A stretch of 33,868 bases of DNA. Origin: Actinomycetota bacterium. Lineage in GTDB: Bacteria; Actinomycetota; Acidimicrobiia; Acidimicrobiales; Ilumatobacteraceae. Each line of letters opens with the position of its first letter. Position 1 is the stretch's first letter. The notes beneath the pieces were generated by a model. It did not search any database, had not been told where the DNA came from, and worked only from the letters and a program-made list of their open reading frames with translations. This document shows positions 22,906-31,508 of this stretch, piece after piece. The stretch lies in contig SXYT01000020.1 in the NCBI GenBank assembly GCA_005788205.1, forward strand, positions 1-33,868. Direction: 5' to 3'. The position numbers were made by a program, and so were the translations under genes.

Positions 22906-23409
22906 GTGTTCCTCTGGTTCGTCGGCACCGCCTGGCTCGCGGTGTGGTTCGTCTTCCGCGACGAGAGGTTCGATTACCGTCTGCTCGCTGCCGGGGCGCT
23001 GCTGCCGGACGCCGTCGACATCTTCACCGGCGGGGCCTGGGTGATGCACTCGGTCACTGCGGCCGTGGTTGCTCTCGCCGTGGTGATGGTCGCCACGCAG
23101 GGGCGGCGCGAGGTGCGCAGGCACGCGCTCGCCGTCCCGATCGGGATGTTCATGCACCTCGTCTTCGACGGGGCATTCGCTGTCACCACGGTCTTCTGGT
23201 GGCCCTTCGGTGGCCTGTCGTTCGGGGGCGAGCCGCTCCCGTCGCTCGACCGGATGGGCATGAACGTGGTGCTGGAGTTGCTCGGAGCCGCGGCTGTCTG
23301 GTGGATGTGGCGCACGCACGGACTCTCCGACCCCGCCGCCCGCCGGCGTCTGTGGCGCACGGGACGCCTCGTCGCGGTGCGGCCCGGGACCGGGGCGGGC
23401 ACGTGCTGA
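22906..23409 (+). CDS. Membrane protein, DUF457/YdjM-like putative metal-dependent hydrolase
   Basis: 167-residue membrane protein with about four hydrophobic spans: the N-terminal WFVGTAWLAVWFVF, AAGALLPDAVDI, VTAAVVALAVVMVA, and a C-terminal VVLELLGAAAVWWMW. Polar residues in LLPDAVD, VMHS and FMHLVFDG are spaced like the Asp/His residues of the DUF457 (YdjM, LexA-regulated) family, which is thought to be a membrane-bound hydrolase; this is a tentative match. The start at GTG 22906 is supported by the TAGGCT box 6 nt upstream. Its 3' end overlaps the next gene by 7 nt, so the two are coupled. Function unproven. Confidence 0.65.
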   Translation: MFLWFVGTAWLAVWFVFRDERFDYRLLAAGALLPDAVDIFTGGAWVMHSVTAAVVALAVVMVATQGRREVRRHALAVPIGMFMHLVFDGAFAVTTVFWWPFGGLSFGGEPLPSLDRMGMNVVLELLGAAAVWWMWRTHGLSDPAARRRLWRTGRLVAVRPGTGAGTC

Positions 23410-23989
23410 TCCTGCTGCGCCACGGTCGCACCGAGGTGAACGCGGGTGGCCGCCTGCAGGGCCGCATCGACGTGCCGCTCGATGCCACGGGCATCCTGCA
23501 GGCGCGCGCGGCCGGCGAGCACCTGCGTGCGCGGTTCCCCGGTGCGCGCGTCGTGAGCAGTCCGCTGGCGAGAGCCGTCGAGACGGCCCGGGCGATCGGG
23601 GGCGAACCGGAGATCGACGGGCGCTTTGTCGAGCTCGACTACGGCGACTGGGACGGTCTCGAGATGTCGCAGGTGCCGCGCGGCGAATGGCGTGCCTGGC
23701 GCGGTGACCCTTCGTTCCGTCCGCCGGGTGGCGAGTCGCTGCAGGAACTGGACACGCGCGTTCGCCCGGCGCTGCTGGAACTGTCGGAGACGGCGCGCGA
23801 CCGTGACGTCATCATCGTGTCGCACGTGTCGCCGATCAAGAGTGCCGTCACCTGGGCACTCGGCGCGGGACCGGAGATGACCTGGCGCATGTCGCTCGAC
23901 CGGGCATCGATCTGCACGGTTGCGATCGGTCCAGCAGGGCCGGCCCTCGTGACCTTCAACGAGACCGCCCATCTCGGCGGCCTCGCCAA

Positions 23990-23993
<4 letters not shown>
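23403..23993 (+). CDS. Histidine phosphatase (phosphoglycerate-mutase superfamily)
   Basis: 196-residue cytosolic phosphatase. The catalytic RHG motif is in ILLRHGRTEVN (His about residue 7), followed by QGRIDVPLDATGILQA, SSPLARAVETARAIG, ELDYGDWDGLE (acid/base Glu region) and the second catalytic His in VSHVSPIKS (about 141). These mark the branch that includes CobC-like and GpmB-like phosphatases rather than true mutases. The GTG at 23403 overlaps the membrane-protein gene. In actinobacteria similar domains follow RNase H or act in cobalamin or sugar phosphate metabolism; nothing here tells which. The stop codon lies inside the base of the convergent RNase P RNA gene. Confidence 0.85.
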
Positions 23994-24341
<348 letters not shown>

Positions 24342-24346
24342 GCACG

Positions 24347-24352
24347 AGTGTA
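24347..24352 (-). promoter_or_regulatory. -10 box TACACT of rnpB
   Basis: On the minus strand TACACT lies 5 nt before the 5' end inferred from helix P1, as expected for a stable RNA promoter. No good -35 is seen. Confidence 0.5.
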
Positions 24353-24401
24353 CGGAAGAGGCCCGCCCGCAGGCGAGAGAGATACGTACCCCGTGGCGGG
24401 G

Positions 24402-25160
24402 TCAGTACTCGAGGCTGTTGAGGCTGGGCGTCTCCATGGTGACGACGGTGCGTGCGCCGGCCTCGGTCATCGTGCCGATCGTCGCGTCGAATGACCCCAG
24501 GCTGCCGTACTTGGTGGGCAGCGCGGAGACGACAGGGCCGCCGGTCTCGTCGACGGCAGGGGAGACCCCCTTCGTCCCGGGGCTGACCATCTGGGCGAGC
24601 ACAACGGCGTACTCCGACGGCTTCACCGCGAGTGTCATCATCGCCCGACGGAGCGCAGGCTCGTTCGTCCACGCCACGAAGGCCTGGTAGGTGGCCGCGA
24701 CGACACCCTCGATTGCGTGCGCGAAAGCGATGACGTCCGCCTCCGCCTGGTCGCTCTCCGCGATCAGCGCGAGCGCACCCGACACGTAGTTCTTCATCAT
24801 CCGCGTGTTGGGCTTGCCGAACTCTTCACCACCGCGCGCGGCGATGAGCGGGGCGATCGCGGCGGCATTCGCCCTGTGGCCCTCGAGGAACACGGCGATC
24901 GCCGCCTTGGTGGCCGCGTTGCCCTTCGACATCGCAGGGTCGGAGAGTGCCGCGACCGCGAGGTTCTCCACGGACTGTGCGGTGCGCAGCAGGACGACGT
25001 CACTCACGTGCACCTCGGGGAGGGCGGTGGTGCTGGGGGAGAGCCCGACGCGGGAGAGCCCGGACGGTTCGCTGCCGCACGCCGCGAGGACGACACCTGC
25101 TGCGGCGAGGGTCCCGCCCTGGGTGATGAGACTGCGGCGACTGATCTTCGGTGTGTTCAC
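24402..25160 (-). CDS. Exported ferritin-like lipoprotein
   Basis: 252-residue protein. The N-terminus SRRSLITQGGTLAAAGVVLAAC combines a twin-arginine signal and a lipobox (Cys about 28), so it is likely exported folded and lipid-anchored. The mature part is a four-helix bundle: SVENLAVAALSD, AVFLEGHRANAAAIAPLIAARGG, FAHAIEGVVAATYQAFVAW, and ALRRAMMTLAVKPSEYAVVLA. Glu and His residues lie where ferritin-like diiron proteins place ligands, but the last helix lacks a clear ExxH, so metal binding is uncertain. The start is GTG with GAAGGAA upstream. It is 30 nt downstream of a second, shorter ferritin-like gene. Role unknown. Confidence 0.75.
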   Translation of the reverse strand: MNTPKISRRSLITQGGTLAAAGVVLAACGSEPSGLSRVGLSPSTTALPEVHVSDVVLLRTAQSVENLAVAALSDPAMSKGNAATKAAIAVFLEGHRANAAAIAPLIAARGGEEFGKPNTRMMKNYVSGALALIAESDQAEADVIAFAHAIEGVVAATYQAFVAWTNEPALRRAMMTLAVKPSEYAVVLAQMVSPGTKGVSPAVDETGGPVVSALPTKYGSLGSFDATIGTMTEAGARTVVTMETPSLNSLEY

Positions 25161-25190
25161 TGTGGTCGGTTCCTTCGGTGCTGGCGGGGT

Positions 25191-25760
25191 CTAGAGCGCG
25201 GCTGCGTCGGCACCGCTCGACACGAGCAGCGCCGCACGGTGGCGGCTGACGACGGTGATGATCGAGGCGACGAGTGCTGCCGCGTTGATTCCCTGGATGC
25301 TCCCGAGGGCCGCGATGTGGGCCTCGGCGGTGGCGGCCTCGTGGGCAGCCATTTGGGTGGCGATGGAGCTGTACCCGCCGGAGACGGTCAGTGCGAGCCG
25401 CGTGCCGGACGGCTTCGCGGCCTCGGTGCCGAGGTAGGCAGAGAGCGACTCGACATACGCGATGTGGTGCCCGTGGATCGTGAGCAGCGCCGCGAGGTCG
25501 TCGCCGGACACCGACCCGACGGCGGCCTTGTAGGTGGCGACCATCGAGGCCTCGCGCTCGATGAGCGTGTTGATGACTGCGACATCTGCCGCCGACCGGT
25601 CAGGCGGGGCGGTGGTCGTCGGGGCAGAGTCCCCGGCGGCAGATGCGCGGCCCGCGAGGAGGGGCGCCGAGGCCGCGGCCCCCGCGGCGAGAAGTGACGC
25701 GAACAGTGCGCGGCGGCTGCGCGGCTCGGTGGCTGCGGTGTCGGGAGCTTGTGTGTCCAC
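25191..25760 (-). CDS. Exported ferritin-like domain protein
   Basis: 189-residue protein, hidden in a longer shadow frame of the ORF track (25191-26891). The GTG at 25760 has AAGGAAG upstream. The leader RSRRALFASLLAAGAAASAPLLAG looks like a Tat-type signal peptide without a lipobox. The mature sequence is a helical bundle: INTLIEREASMVATYKAAVG, LLTIHGHHIAYVESLSAYLG, MAAHEAATAEAHIAALGS and a final helix with SRHRAALL. The Glu/His distribution is ferritin-like. It is upstream of and co-oriented with the larger ferritin-like lipoprotein; the pair probably forms an exported two-protein unit for redox or metal chemistry, which is inference. Confidence 0.72.
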   Translation of the reverse strand: MDTQAPDTAATEPRSRRALFASLLAAGAAASAPLLAGRASAAGDSAPTTTAPPDRSAADVAVINTLIEREASMVATYKAAVGSVSGDDLAALLTIHGHHIAYVESLSAYLGTEAAKPSGTRLALTVSGGYSSIATQMAAHEAATAEAHIAALGSIQGINAAALVASIITVVSRHRAALLVSSGADAAAL

Positions 25761-25846
25761 TCGGGGGCTTCCTTTGTCTTGGTCGTTCGGGATGTCGAAG
25801 GCTGGCTGGCTGGCTGTGCGGCCCGAGGCCGTTCCGGCCCTGGTTG

Positions 25847-25863
25847 GACCCGTGGGCCGGGTC
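25847..25863 (-). terminator. Weak hairpin after the glycerol-kinase gene
   Basis: GACCCG and CGGGTC pair (6 bp) around a 5-nt loop, 17 nt past the glpK-like stop. No T-run follows. The same gap holds a CTGG-type repeat and presumably the ferritin-like operon's promoter. Confidence 0.3.
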
Positions 25864-25879
25864 ATTCCGCGAGTCAACA

Positions 25880-27340
25880 CTAGAAGTCCAGTGCCGACAG
25901 GTCGGGTATCCAGCCCCGCGCCCGCGTGACCGACTCGCCCCATTGTTGCCGCGACAGGCCGGGTGCTCCCAATGGGCCGACGGTCCGGAAGCCGCCCGTG
26001 CGGGAGCATGCCTCGGTGAGCGATGCCCATTGCCCTGCGGCCGTGCCCGCGAGGAGCCCGGCGCCGAGCGTGGTTGCCTCCGTGACGGGTGACACGGTGA
26101 CGGGACGCCCTGCCGCATCCGCCAGGGCCTGGACGAATGTGGCATTGCGGCTCATCCCGCCGTCGATGTGGAGCTCGCGCACCTCGATGCCGGTGTCCGT
26201 GACGGCGGCATCGACGAGGTCGACCCCCCTGTGGGCGATTCCCTCGAGGACCGCCCGCACGACGTGCGCCCTCGTGGTGCCGCGCGTGATGCCGAACAGG
26301 GCACCGCGCGCGCCGTAGTCCCAGTGCGGCGTGCCGAGACCGAGGAGCGCGGGCACGTACGCAACGCCGTCCGTGGATGCGACCGATGCCGCAACGGCAT
26401 CGGACTCTGCCGCCGACGAGATGAGACCCATATCGTCGCGCAGCCACTCCACATTGGTGCCGGCCGACAGCATGATCGCCTCGACGCCGTAGTGCGTGCT
26501 CTGTGCATCGCTGAACGCGACGATGGGGAACGTCCCGCCAGTGCTGCGCCGTGCCGAATCCGGCGCCGACTGACCGACATACATGTCGAGCATCCCGCCG
26601 GTACCGAACGTGATCTTGGCCTTGCCCGGGGTGATGCATCCCTGACCCACCAGCGATGCCTGCTGGTCTCCCACGAGGGCGGTGACGGGCGGTGCGCCCG
26701 GAAGTCCCGTCGCGACCGCGATGTGGCCCGACGTGGGCACGATCGACGGCAACTGGTGGGCGTGGAGGCCGAGCGCGGAGAGGACGGCCGGGTTCCACTG
26801 CGCACCCGAGGCGACGGTGAGTCCGGTGACCGCGGCGTTGGTGTGGTCGGTGACATGGGAGACGCCGCCGGAGAGCTTCCAGGCGAGCCACGTGTCGACC
26901 GTGCCGAAGAGGACGTCGTCGTCAGCGCGCGCCGCGTCGTCGGGAAGATGGTTCGCGAGCATCCACGCGACCTTCGTTGCGCTCTGGTTCGGGGCGAGCG
27001 CGAGACCGTGGTTGATCCTGGCCATGATGCAGTCGCCGACAGTGCGCAGGTCCTGCCACCCGATGGCCGGACCGATGGGGCGGCCCGTGGAGCGCCGCCA
27101 TCCCACGGTCGACGCACGCTGGTTGGTGATGCCGACGGCATCCACCGGCGCGCCACCCATGGCCGCAGTGGCGACACGCAACACAGCGGCGTGCATCGCC
27201 TCAGCATCGAACTCGACCATGCCCGGGGCGGGCGTGGACGGGGCGAACTCTTCGTGGTGCAGCCCCGACACCGTGGCGTCGTCGCCGACGACGGCAGCGC
27301 GCAAACCGCTCGTGCCGACGTCGATGACGAGTGTCCTCAC
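25880..27340 (-). CDS. glpK: FGGY-family carbohydrate kinase, probable glycerol kinase
   Basis: 486-residue ASKHA-fold kinase. It phosphorylates glycerol (or a similar polyol) with ATP. Motifs: VIDVGTSGLRAAVVG (phosphate 1), VGITNQRASTVGW, IGWQDLRT, VGDQQASLVGQGC (catalytic Asp, about residue 220), TFGTGGMLDMYVG, and LHIDGGMSRNATFVQALAD with the FGGY signature region. The GTG at 27340 overlaps the FAD-oxidase stop (GTGA); the longer track start at 27829 is a shadow. The protein departs from textbook GlpK in places (for example GWQDLRT in place of VWQDRRT), so another polyol is possible, but the operon with glpD favours glycerol. Confidence 0.8.
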   Translation of the reverse strand: MRTLVIDVGTSGLRAAVVGDDATVSGLHHEEFAPSTPAPGMVEFDAEAMHAAVLRVATAAMGGAPVDAVGITNQRASTVGWRRSTGRPIGPAIGWQDLRTVGDCIMARINHGLALAPNQSATKVAWMLANHLPDDAARADDDVLFGTVDTWLAWKLSGGVSHVTDHTNAAVTGLTVASGAQWNPAVLSALGLHAHQLPSIVPTSGHIAVATGLPGAPPVTALVGDQQASLVGQGCITPGKAKITFGTGGMLDMYVGQSAPDSARRSTGGTFPIVAFSDAQSTHYGVEAIMLSAGTNVEWLRDDMGLISSAAESDAVAASVASTDGVAYVPALLGLGTPHWDYGARGALFGITRGTTRAHVVRAVLEGIAHRGVDLVDAAVTDTGIEVRELHIDGGMSRNATFVQALADAAGRPVTVSPVTEATTLGAGLLAGTAAGQWASLTEACSRTGGFRTVGPLGAPGLSRQQWGESVTRARGWIPDLSALDF

Positions 27341-28812
27341 AGACCGAGCTTTCCCGGGTTCAGGATTCCGTTCGGATCGAGTGCCTTCTTCACCGCGGCG
27401 AGCACGTCCAGCCCGTTGCCGAGGGCCTGTCGCATGAACGACGCGCGGCTGTGGCCGACACCGTGGTGATGCGAGAGGTTCGCGCCGGCCGCGATCGCGG
27501 CGGTCTGGCCGGCGGACCAGAGTGCACGGTACGTCTCCTCGAACTCGTCCTCCGGGGGGTTGGCCGCGAACGTGAAGTACACGCACGCACCCTCGATGTA
27601 GCTGTGCGAGAGGTGGCAGGTGGCGGCACGGGCGTGCGGGACGGCCAGCATGGCGGTCTCCACCTGTTCGACGATGTCGTCGAGCAGTGCCCAGTTGGCG
27701 GCGACCTCCATCGTGTCCACCACGTAGCCCTTGCGGGTGAGGGCCTGGAGCGCGCTCGTGTCGTTGCGGTGGTGGACCCATTTCTCCACGAGGTCGGTGT
27801 CGAGGACGCGTGCACCCATGGACATGCACGCGTCATGGGTGACCGACATGGCGGCGTCCACGACCGTCTCGGTGCCCTCGTCCAGCACCAGCAGGACGGC
27901 CTCGGTCCCGTCGCCCCCGTGGGAGCGCTTGCTCTCGGCGCCGTCGTAGAGCCGCAGCACCGCGGGACTCGCACCGTTGCGGATCGCGCGGCGGCACGCC
28001 TCGAACCCGTCGGAGAGGCCGGCGAACGAGTAAGCGGCACGGCGCTCCACCTCGGGGAGCGGATGGGCGCGCAGCCACACGCGCGTGACGACGCCGAGCG
28101 TGCCCTCGCTGCCGAGGATCAACTGCGTGAGGTCCGGACCGACTGCACCGGCGGGTGCACCGCCCGTGCGCACGACCGTGCCGTCGGCCATGACGACCTC
28201 GAGTGCGTGCACCATGTCCTCGATCTTCCCGTAGCGCGTGGAGTACTGGCCCGCGCCGCGGCACGCCACCCACCCGCCGACGGTGCTGATGGCGACCGAC
28301 TGCGGGTAGTGACCGATGGTGAGACCGTGCGACCGGGCTGCGTCCTCAAGATCCGGGCCGAACGTGCCGGCGAGGGCGCAGACGATGCCGGACACCGTGT
28401 CGATGCTGTCGATGCCCTGCATCGACGTCATGTCGAGGGCGATTCCGCCGTTCACCGGGATCGCCGCGCCGCACACTCCACTGCGTCCGCCGCTTGCCGT
28501 GACAGAGATGCGGTTGTCGTTGCAGTACGCGAGGACTGCCGAGACCTCGGCGGTGGCGCGGGGACGACACACTGCGCCGGGCATCTGCGGCGTCTCGCCG
28601 GCGAGTGCCCACCGCATGGCGAGCGGCCACCAGTCACGGCCGTGCTCGGCCCTGTCGGCGTGGGAGGAGTCCGTCGGGCAGATGCGCGCGAGGGCTGCGA
28701 TGTGCTCCTCGGCCACTGCGGCGACGGCGGGCATGTGGGCACGAACAGCAGAGGCATCGGTGCCGAACTCGATGGGTGGCGTGGCTGGCGTGGTGAACGT
28801 CTGGATGGTCAT
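27337..28812 (-). CDS. FAD-binding oxidase, alkyldihydroxyacetonephosphate-synthase-like
   Basis: 491-residue flavoprotein of the FAD_binding_4 / FAD-oxidase_C (VAO) class. The FAD domain has PRATAEVSAVLAYCNDNRI, SGGRSGVCGAA, HYPQSVAISTVGGWVACRGAG, YGKIEDMVHALEVVMADG and LILGSEGTLGVVTRVWLR. The C-terminal domain ends with SHHHGVGHSRASF and LDPNGILNPGKLGL. The GQYSTRYGKIEDM and HHHGVGHSR segments are characteristic of alkyl-DHAP synthase-like proteins, the ether-lipid enzyme, though many bacterial members are D-2-hydroxy-acid or other dehydrogenases. It overlaps glpD (ATGA) and glpK (GTGA), so all three are coupled. A link to glycerol-3-phosphate/DHAP chemistry is likely; the reaction is open. 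Confidence 0.85.
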   Translation of the reverse strand: MTIQTFTTPATPPIEFGTDASAVRAHMPAVAAVAEEHIAALARICPTDSSHADRAEHGRDWWPLAMRWALAGETPQMPGAVCRPRATAEVSAVLAYCNDNRISVTASGGRSGVCGAAIPVNGGIALDMTSMQGIDSIDTVSGIVCALAGTFGPDLEDAARSHGLTIGHYPQSVAISTVGGWVACRGAGQYSTRYGKIEDMVHALEVVMADGTVVRTGGAPAGAVGPDLTQLILGSEGTLGVVTRVWLRAHPLPEVERRAAYSFAGLSDGFEACRRAIRNGASPAVLRLYDGAESKRSHGGDGTEAVLLVLDEGTETVVDAAMSVTHDACMSMGARVLDTDLVEKWVHHRNDTSALQALTRKGYVVDTMEVAANWALLDDIVEQVETAMLAVPHARAATCHLSHSYIEGACVYFTFAANPPEDEFEETYRALWSAGQTAAIAAGANLSHHHGVGHSRASFMRQALGNGLDVLAAVKKALDPNGILNPGKLGL

Positions 28813-30488
28813 TGCGGGCTCCCTGCGGTGAACTCGGTCTCGGTGACGAGACCGGCCGCGTCCTCACGCGCGCACTCGTCGACGAACGCGGCGACCTGCC
28901 TGCCCCTCTCTGCGTCATCCCAGCCGAGGATCGGCGCGACGAGGTCGCACACGGCGGGTGCGGCGGCACGCGACGCACGGCGGTCGAGAAGACGCGCGCG
29001 GGTGCGCCTGGAGAGGATGTCATCCAGGCTGACCGCCATCTCGTGCGTCACGGCATGGACCGCCTCTGCGCGGAGATAGGGCAGTCCCGGCACGAGCTCG
29101 GCACCGAGTGATGCATCCTTCTCGATGAGAGCGCGCACGAGCGCCGCGTCGGAGCCGTACCGCCCGTCGAGATGCGCATCGAGCGGGGTCGATGACGTCC
29201 GCCTGCCGGTGGCCCCGCGCAGCGGCAGCTTCTTCGTGCGGCACCGTGCGGTCCGCCCGAGCAACTGCTGCGCGGCATCGACTGCGTCCTCGGCCATCTC
29301 GCGGTACGTGGTGAGCTTGCCCCCGGTGACAGTGACGACGCCCGTCGGCGAGGTGGAGACCCTGTGGCGGCGGCTGAGGTCGGCAGTGCGGCCGGCCTTT
29401 GCCGAGGTGTCATCCGTCTTGACGAGCGGCCGCAGCCCGGACCACACGCCGGTGACGTCATCGACGGTGATGCCGGTGGTGACGCTCGCGTTCAGGGCAT
29501 TCAGCACGTAGGTGATGTCGTCACTCGTGCACTGCGGGTCGTCGACGGGGCCCTTGTAGTCGGTGTCGGTGGTGCCGATGTAGGTGAACCGGTACGTGCC
29601 GTCGCCGTTCGCGATCCACGGCACGACGAAGAGACTGCGGCGGTCCTTCGGCACGGGGATGACGACGGCGATGTCGTTGCGCACCTTCTCCCACGGCACG
29701 GTGAGATGCACGCCCTTCGCGGGCCGGATGGTGTCGGGGTGGGTGTCCTCGTCGAGTGAGCGGACGTCGTCCGCCCACACGCCGGACGCGTTCACGACGA
29801 CCCTCGCTGTCGCGGTGAACTCGCCGCCGGTCACGGTGTCCCGCATTGTGACGAGATGACCGCCACCCTGCTGCTCGATGCCGGTGACGGCGCACCGGTT
29901 GGTCACGACAGCGCCGTGGTCGGCGGCGGTGCGCGCGACGGTCAGGCACAGGCGGGCGTCGTCTGCCTCGGCGTCGTAGTAGAGGTACGCACTCGCGAGC
30001 CGCCGCGCGTCCATCGTGGGGAGGTGCTTGATCGCCGACTTCGCGCCGAGCCGCCGGTGGATCTTGCCGATCCTCCAGCCTCCCGTCAGGTCGTACATCC
30101 ACATCGCCGACCCGAGTGCACGCGCGATCTTTTTCGACACGACGCCGTCCTTGGTGAGGATCGGGATCATGAAGGGGAGGACCTTCACGAGATGCGGGGC
30201 GTTCTTGCGCAGCCGCTTGCGTTCGTGGAGTGCCTCGTAGACGAGCCGCACGTCGCCCTGCTGGAGGTAGCGGAGACCGCCGTGAATCAGTTTCGAGGAC
30301 TTGGAGGAGGTCCCGGATGCGAAGTCGGCGCGCTCGACGAGTGCGGTGGCAAAGCCACGGCTCGCGGCATCGAGAGCCACGCCCACGCCCGTGATGCCGC
30401 CACCGACGACAAGGACGTCGAACTGGCCGCCCGCCAGCCGTTGCAGGGAATCAGAACGGTCAAAGCGGTGTTGTTCGGGGGGAGCCAT
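28809..30488 (-). CDS. glpD: FAD-dependent glycerol-3-phosphate dehydrogenase
   Basis: 559-residue membrane-associated flavoenzyme that oxidises sn-glycerol-3-phosphate to DHAP and feeds electrons to quinone. The Rossmann FAD site is DVLVVGGGITGVGVALDAASRG (about 24-45), followed by the family signature SGTSSKSSKLIHGGLRYLQQGD. Further marks are VVNASGVWADDVRSLD, RPAKGVHLTVPW, FTYIGTTDTDYKG, and TVTGGKLTTYREMAEDAVD. A C-terminal helical DAO_C domain follows. The ATG at 30488 is taken (GTG one codon earlier is equally close to the TAGGCT box). It heads the glpD, FAD oxidase, glpK operon and is divergent from a PerR-like gene. Confidence 0.95.
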   Translation of the reverse strand: MAPPEQHRFDRSDSLQRLAGGQFDVLVVGGGITGVGVALDAASRGFATALVERADFASGTSSKSSKLIHGGLRYLQQGDVRLVYEALHERKRLRKNAPHLVKVLPFMIPILTKDGVVSKKIARALGSAMWMYDLTGGWRIGKIHRRLGAKSAIKHLPTMDARRLASAYLYYDAEADDARLCLTVARTAADHGAVVTNRCAVTGIEQQGGGHLVTMRDTVTGGEFTATARVVVNASGVWADDVRSLDEDTHPDTIRPAKGVHLTVPWEKVRNDIAVVIPVPKDRRSLFVVPWIANGDGTYRFTYIGTTDTDYKGPVDDPQCTSDDITYVLNALNASVTTGITVDDVTGVWSGLRPLVKTDDTSAKAGRTADLSRRHRVSTSPTGVVTVTGGKLTTYREMAEDAVDAAQQLLGRTARCRTKKLPLRGATGRRTSSTPLDAHLDGRYGSDAALVRALIEKDASLGAELVPGLPYLRAEAVHAVTHEMAVSLDDILSRRTRARLLDRRASRAAAPAVCDLVAPILGWDDAERGRQVAAFVDECAREDAAGLVTETEFTAGSPQ

Positions 30489-30495
30489 CACGGCG

Positions 30496-30501
30496 AGCCT
30501 A
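30496..30501 (-). promoter_or_regulatory. -10 box TAGGCT of glpD operon
   Basis: On the minus strand TAGGCT is followed by 7 nt and then the ATG at 30488, so the transcript is probably leaderless. No clear -35 is seen. Confidence 0.5.
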
Positions 30502-30532
30502 TGGGGCGGGCTGTTGCGGGACAGTTGTCACA

Positions 30533-30577
30533 GCAACGATTATTTGTTCTCAATCCATGCGAACAAGCATCTGTTGC
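30533..30577. promoter_or_regulatory. Imperfect dyad between glpD and PerR-like gene
   Basis: Arms GCAACGATTATTTGTTC (30533-30549) and GAACAAGCATCTGTTGC (30561-30577) match at 12 of 17 positions in inverted orientation, with an 11-nt spacer. It ends 2 nt before the -10 box of the PerR-like gene, so a bound protein would block that promoter. It is a candidate Fur/PerR-family operator, possibly autoregulatory. Confidence 0.5.
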
Positions 30578-30579
30578 GG

Positions 30580-30585
30580 TAATCT
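30580..30585 (+). promoter_or_regulatory. -10 box TAATCT for leaderless PerR-like start
   Basis: TAATCT is followed by CTTCGC and then the ATG at 30592, with no ribosome site. Confidence 0.6.
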
Positions 30586-30591
30586 CTTCGC

Positions 30592-31008
30592 ATGCGATCA
30601 CCCGAGGAGCTCACCGCCGCATTCCGCGCCGCTGGCCTGAAGGTGACGCCGCAGCGCCAGTTGTTGTTCCGTTTGCTGCACAACAACAGCACCCATCCCA
30701 CCGCGGACTCGTTGTTCAGCGTGGCTTCCGGGCAGATGCCCGGGATCTCGTTGCGCACCGTGTACCAGACCTTGACGGAGCTCGCCCAGATGGGTGAGAT
30801 CCAGTCGATCGAGGTGGGCACGGGCTCGCACCGGTTTGATCCGAATGTCTCGGATCATCACCATGCGGTCTGTGACGAATGTGGTGCGGTGCACGATGTC
30901 TACGTCAAGCGCACACCCGAGCTTGCCGGCCTCCACGGATTCGCGGTCACCGATGCCCACATCGTGTACCGCGGCCTGTGTGCCGAATGCTCCGGGGCCG
31001 CCCGTTAG
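30592..31008 (+). CDS. Fur-family regulator, PerR-like
   Basis: 138-residue metalloregulator. The N-terminal winged helix has LKVTPQRQLLFRLLHN and the recognition helix region ISLRTVYQTLTELAQMGEI. The dimerisation domain has the metal-binding run FDPNVSDHHHAVCDECGAVHDV and a second CxxC, LCAECSGAAR, at the C-terminus, together giving the structural Zn(Cys)4 site and the regulatory His/Asp site of PerR or Fur. Operon position in front of rubrerythrin strongly suggests peroxide sensing (PerR), since rubrerythrin reduces H2O2; Fur or Zur cannot be excluded by sequence alone. Probably leaderless and autoregulated through the dyad just upstream. Confidence 0.9.
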   Translation: MRSPEELTAAFRAAGLKVTPQRQLLFRLLHNNSTHPTADSLFSVASGQMPGISLRTVYQTLTELAQMGEIQSIEVGTGSHRFDPNVSDHHHAVCDECGAVHDVYVKRTPELAGLHGFAVTDAHIVYRGLCAECSGAAR

Positions 31009-31063
31009 TCGACCACCGCAGCGAACACCAACCACAAACCACCCACGAAAGAAGGATCCGGTC

Positions 31064-31480
31064 ATGCCAAGCCTCAAGGGCACCAAGACCCACGAGAACC
31101 TGCTGGAGGCGTTTGCCGGCGAAAGCCAGGCCAACCGTCGCTATCTCTGGTTCGCACAAAAAGCAGATGTCGAGGGCTACCCCGACGCAGCCGCGCTCTT
31201 CCGCTCGGTCGCCGAGGGCGAGACGGGCCACGCACACGGTCATCTCGAGTACCTCGCTGAGGTCGGCGACCCCGCAAGCGGTGAGCCCATCGGCGAGACC
31301 GAGGCCAACTTCAAGGCGTCAGTCGCCGGCGAGACCTACGAGTACACACAGATGTACCCCGGCTTCGCCAAGACTGCCCGCGACGAGGGCTTCGACGAGA
31401 TTGCCGACTGGTTCGAGACGCTCGCACGCGCCGAGAAGAGCCACGCCGGCCGTTTCAGCCAGGGCCTCGCGGCCCTCTGA
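31064..31480 (+). CDS. Rubrerythrin without rubredoxin domain
   Basis: 138-residue diiron protein of the ferritin-like superfamily. It reduces hydrogen peroxide in the cytosol. Helices carry the ligand motifs: [32 protein letters not shown] (ExxH), [12 protein letters not shown] and [11 protein letters not shown] (ExxH). The usual C-terminal rubredoxin domain (CxxC...CxxC) is missing, so electrons must come from another protein, plausibly the Fe-S protein encoded next. The ATG has AAGGA upstream. It follows the PerR-like gene by 55 nt and is probably co-transcribed. A strong hairpin separates it from the Fe-S gene. Confidence 0.93.
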   Translation: MPSLKGTKTHENLLEAFAGESQANRRYLWFAQKADVEGYPDAAALFRSVAEGETGHAHGHLEYLAEVGDPASGEPIGETEANFKASVAGETYEYTQMYPGFAKTARDEGFDEIADWFETLARAEKSHAGRFSQGLAAL

Positions 31481-31508
31481 GCCAACCGGCGCCCAGAGCG
31501 CCGACGAC

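Noticed and set aside
21982-23319. 445-aa minus-strand ORF
   Set aside because: Antisense to the PBP transpeptidase domain and the membrane protein; low-complexity His/Arg-rich translation.
25191-26891. 566-aa minus-strand ORF as one gene
   Set aside because: Only its C-terminal 189 residues are real (ferritin-like protein from 25760); the rest is an out-of-frame shadow of glpK.
27331-29079. 582-aa plus-strand ORF
   Set aside because: It is the antisense shadow of the FAD oxidase and glpD; its composition is rich in His, Arg and Gly, typical of GC-rich shadows.
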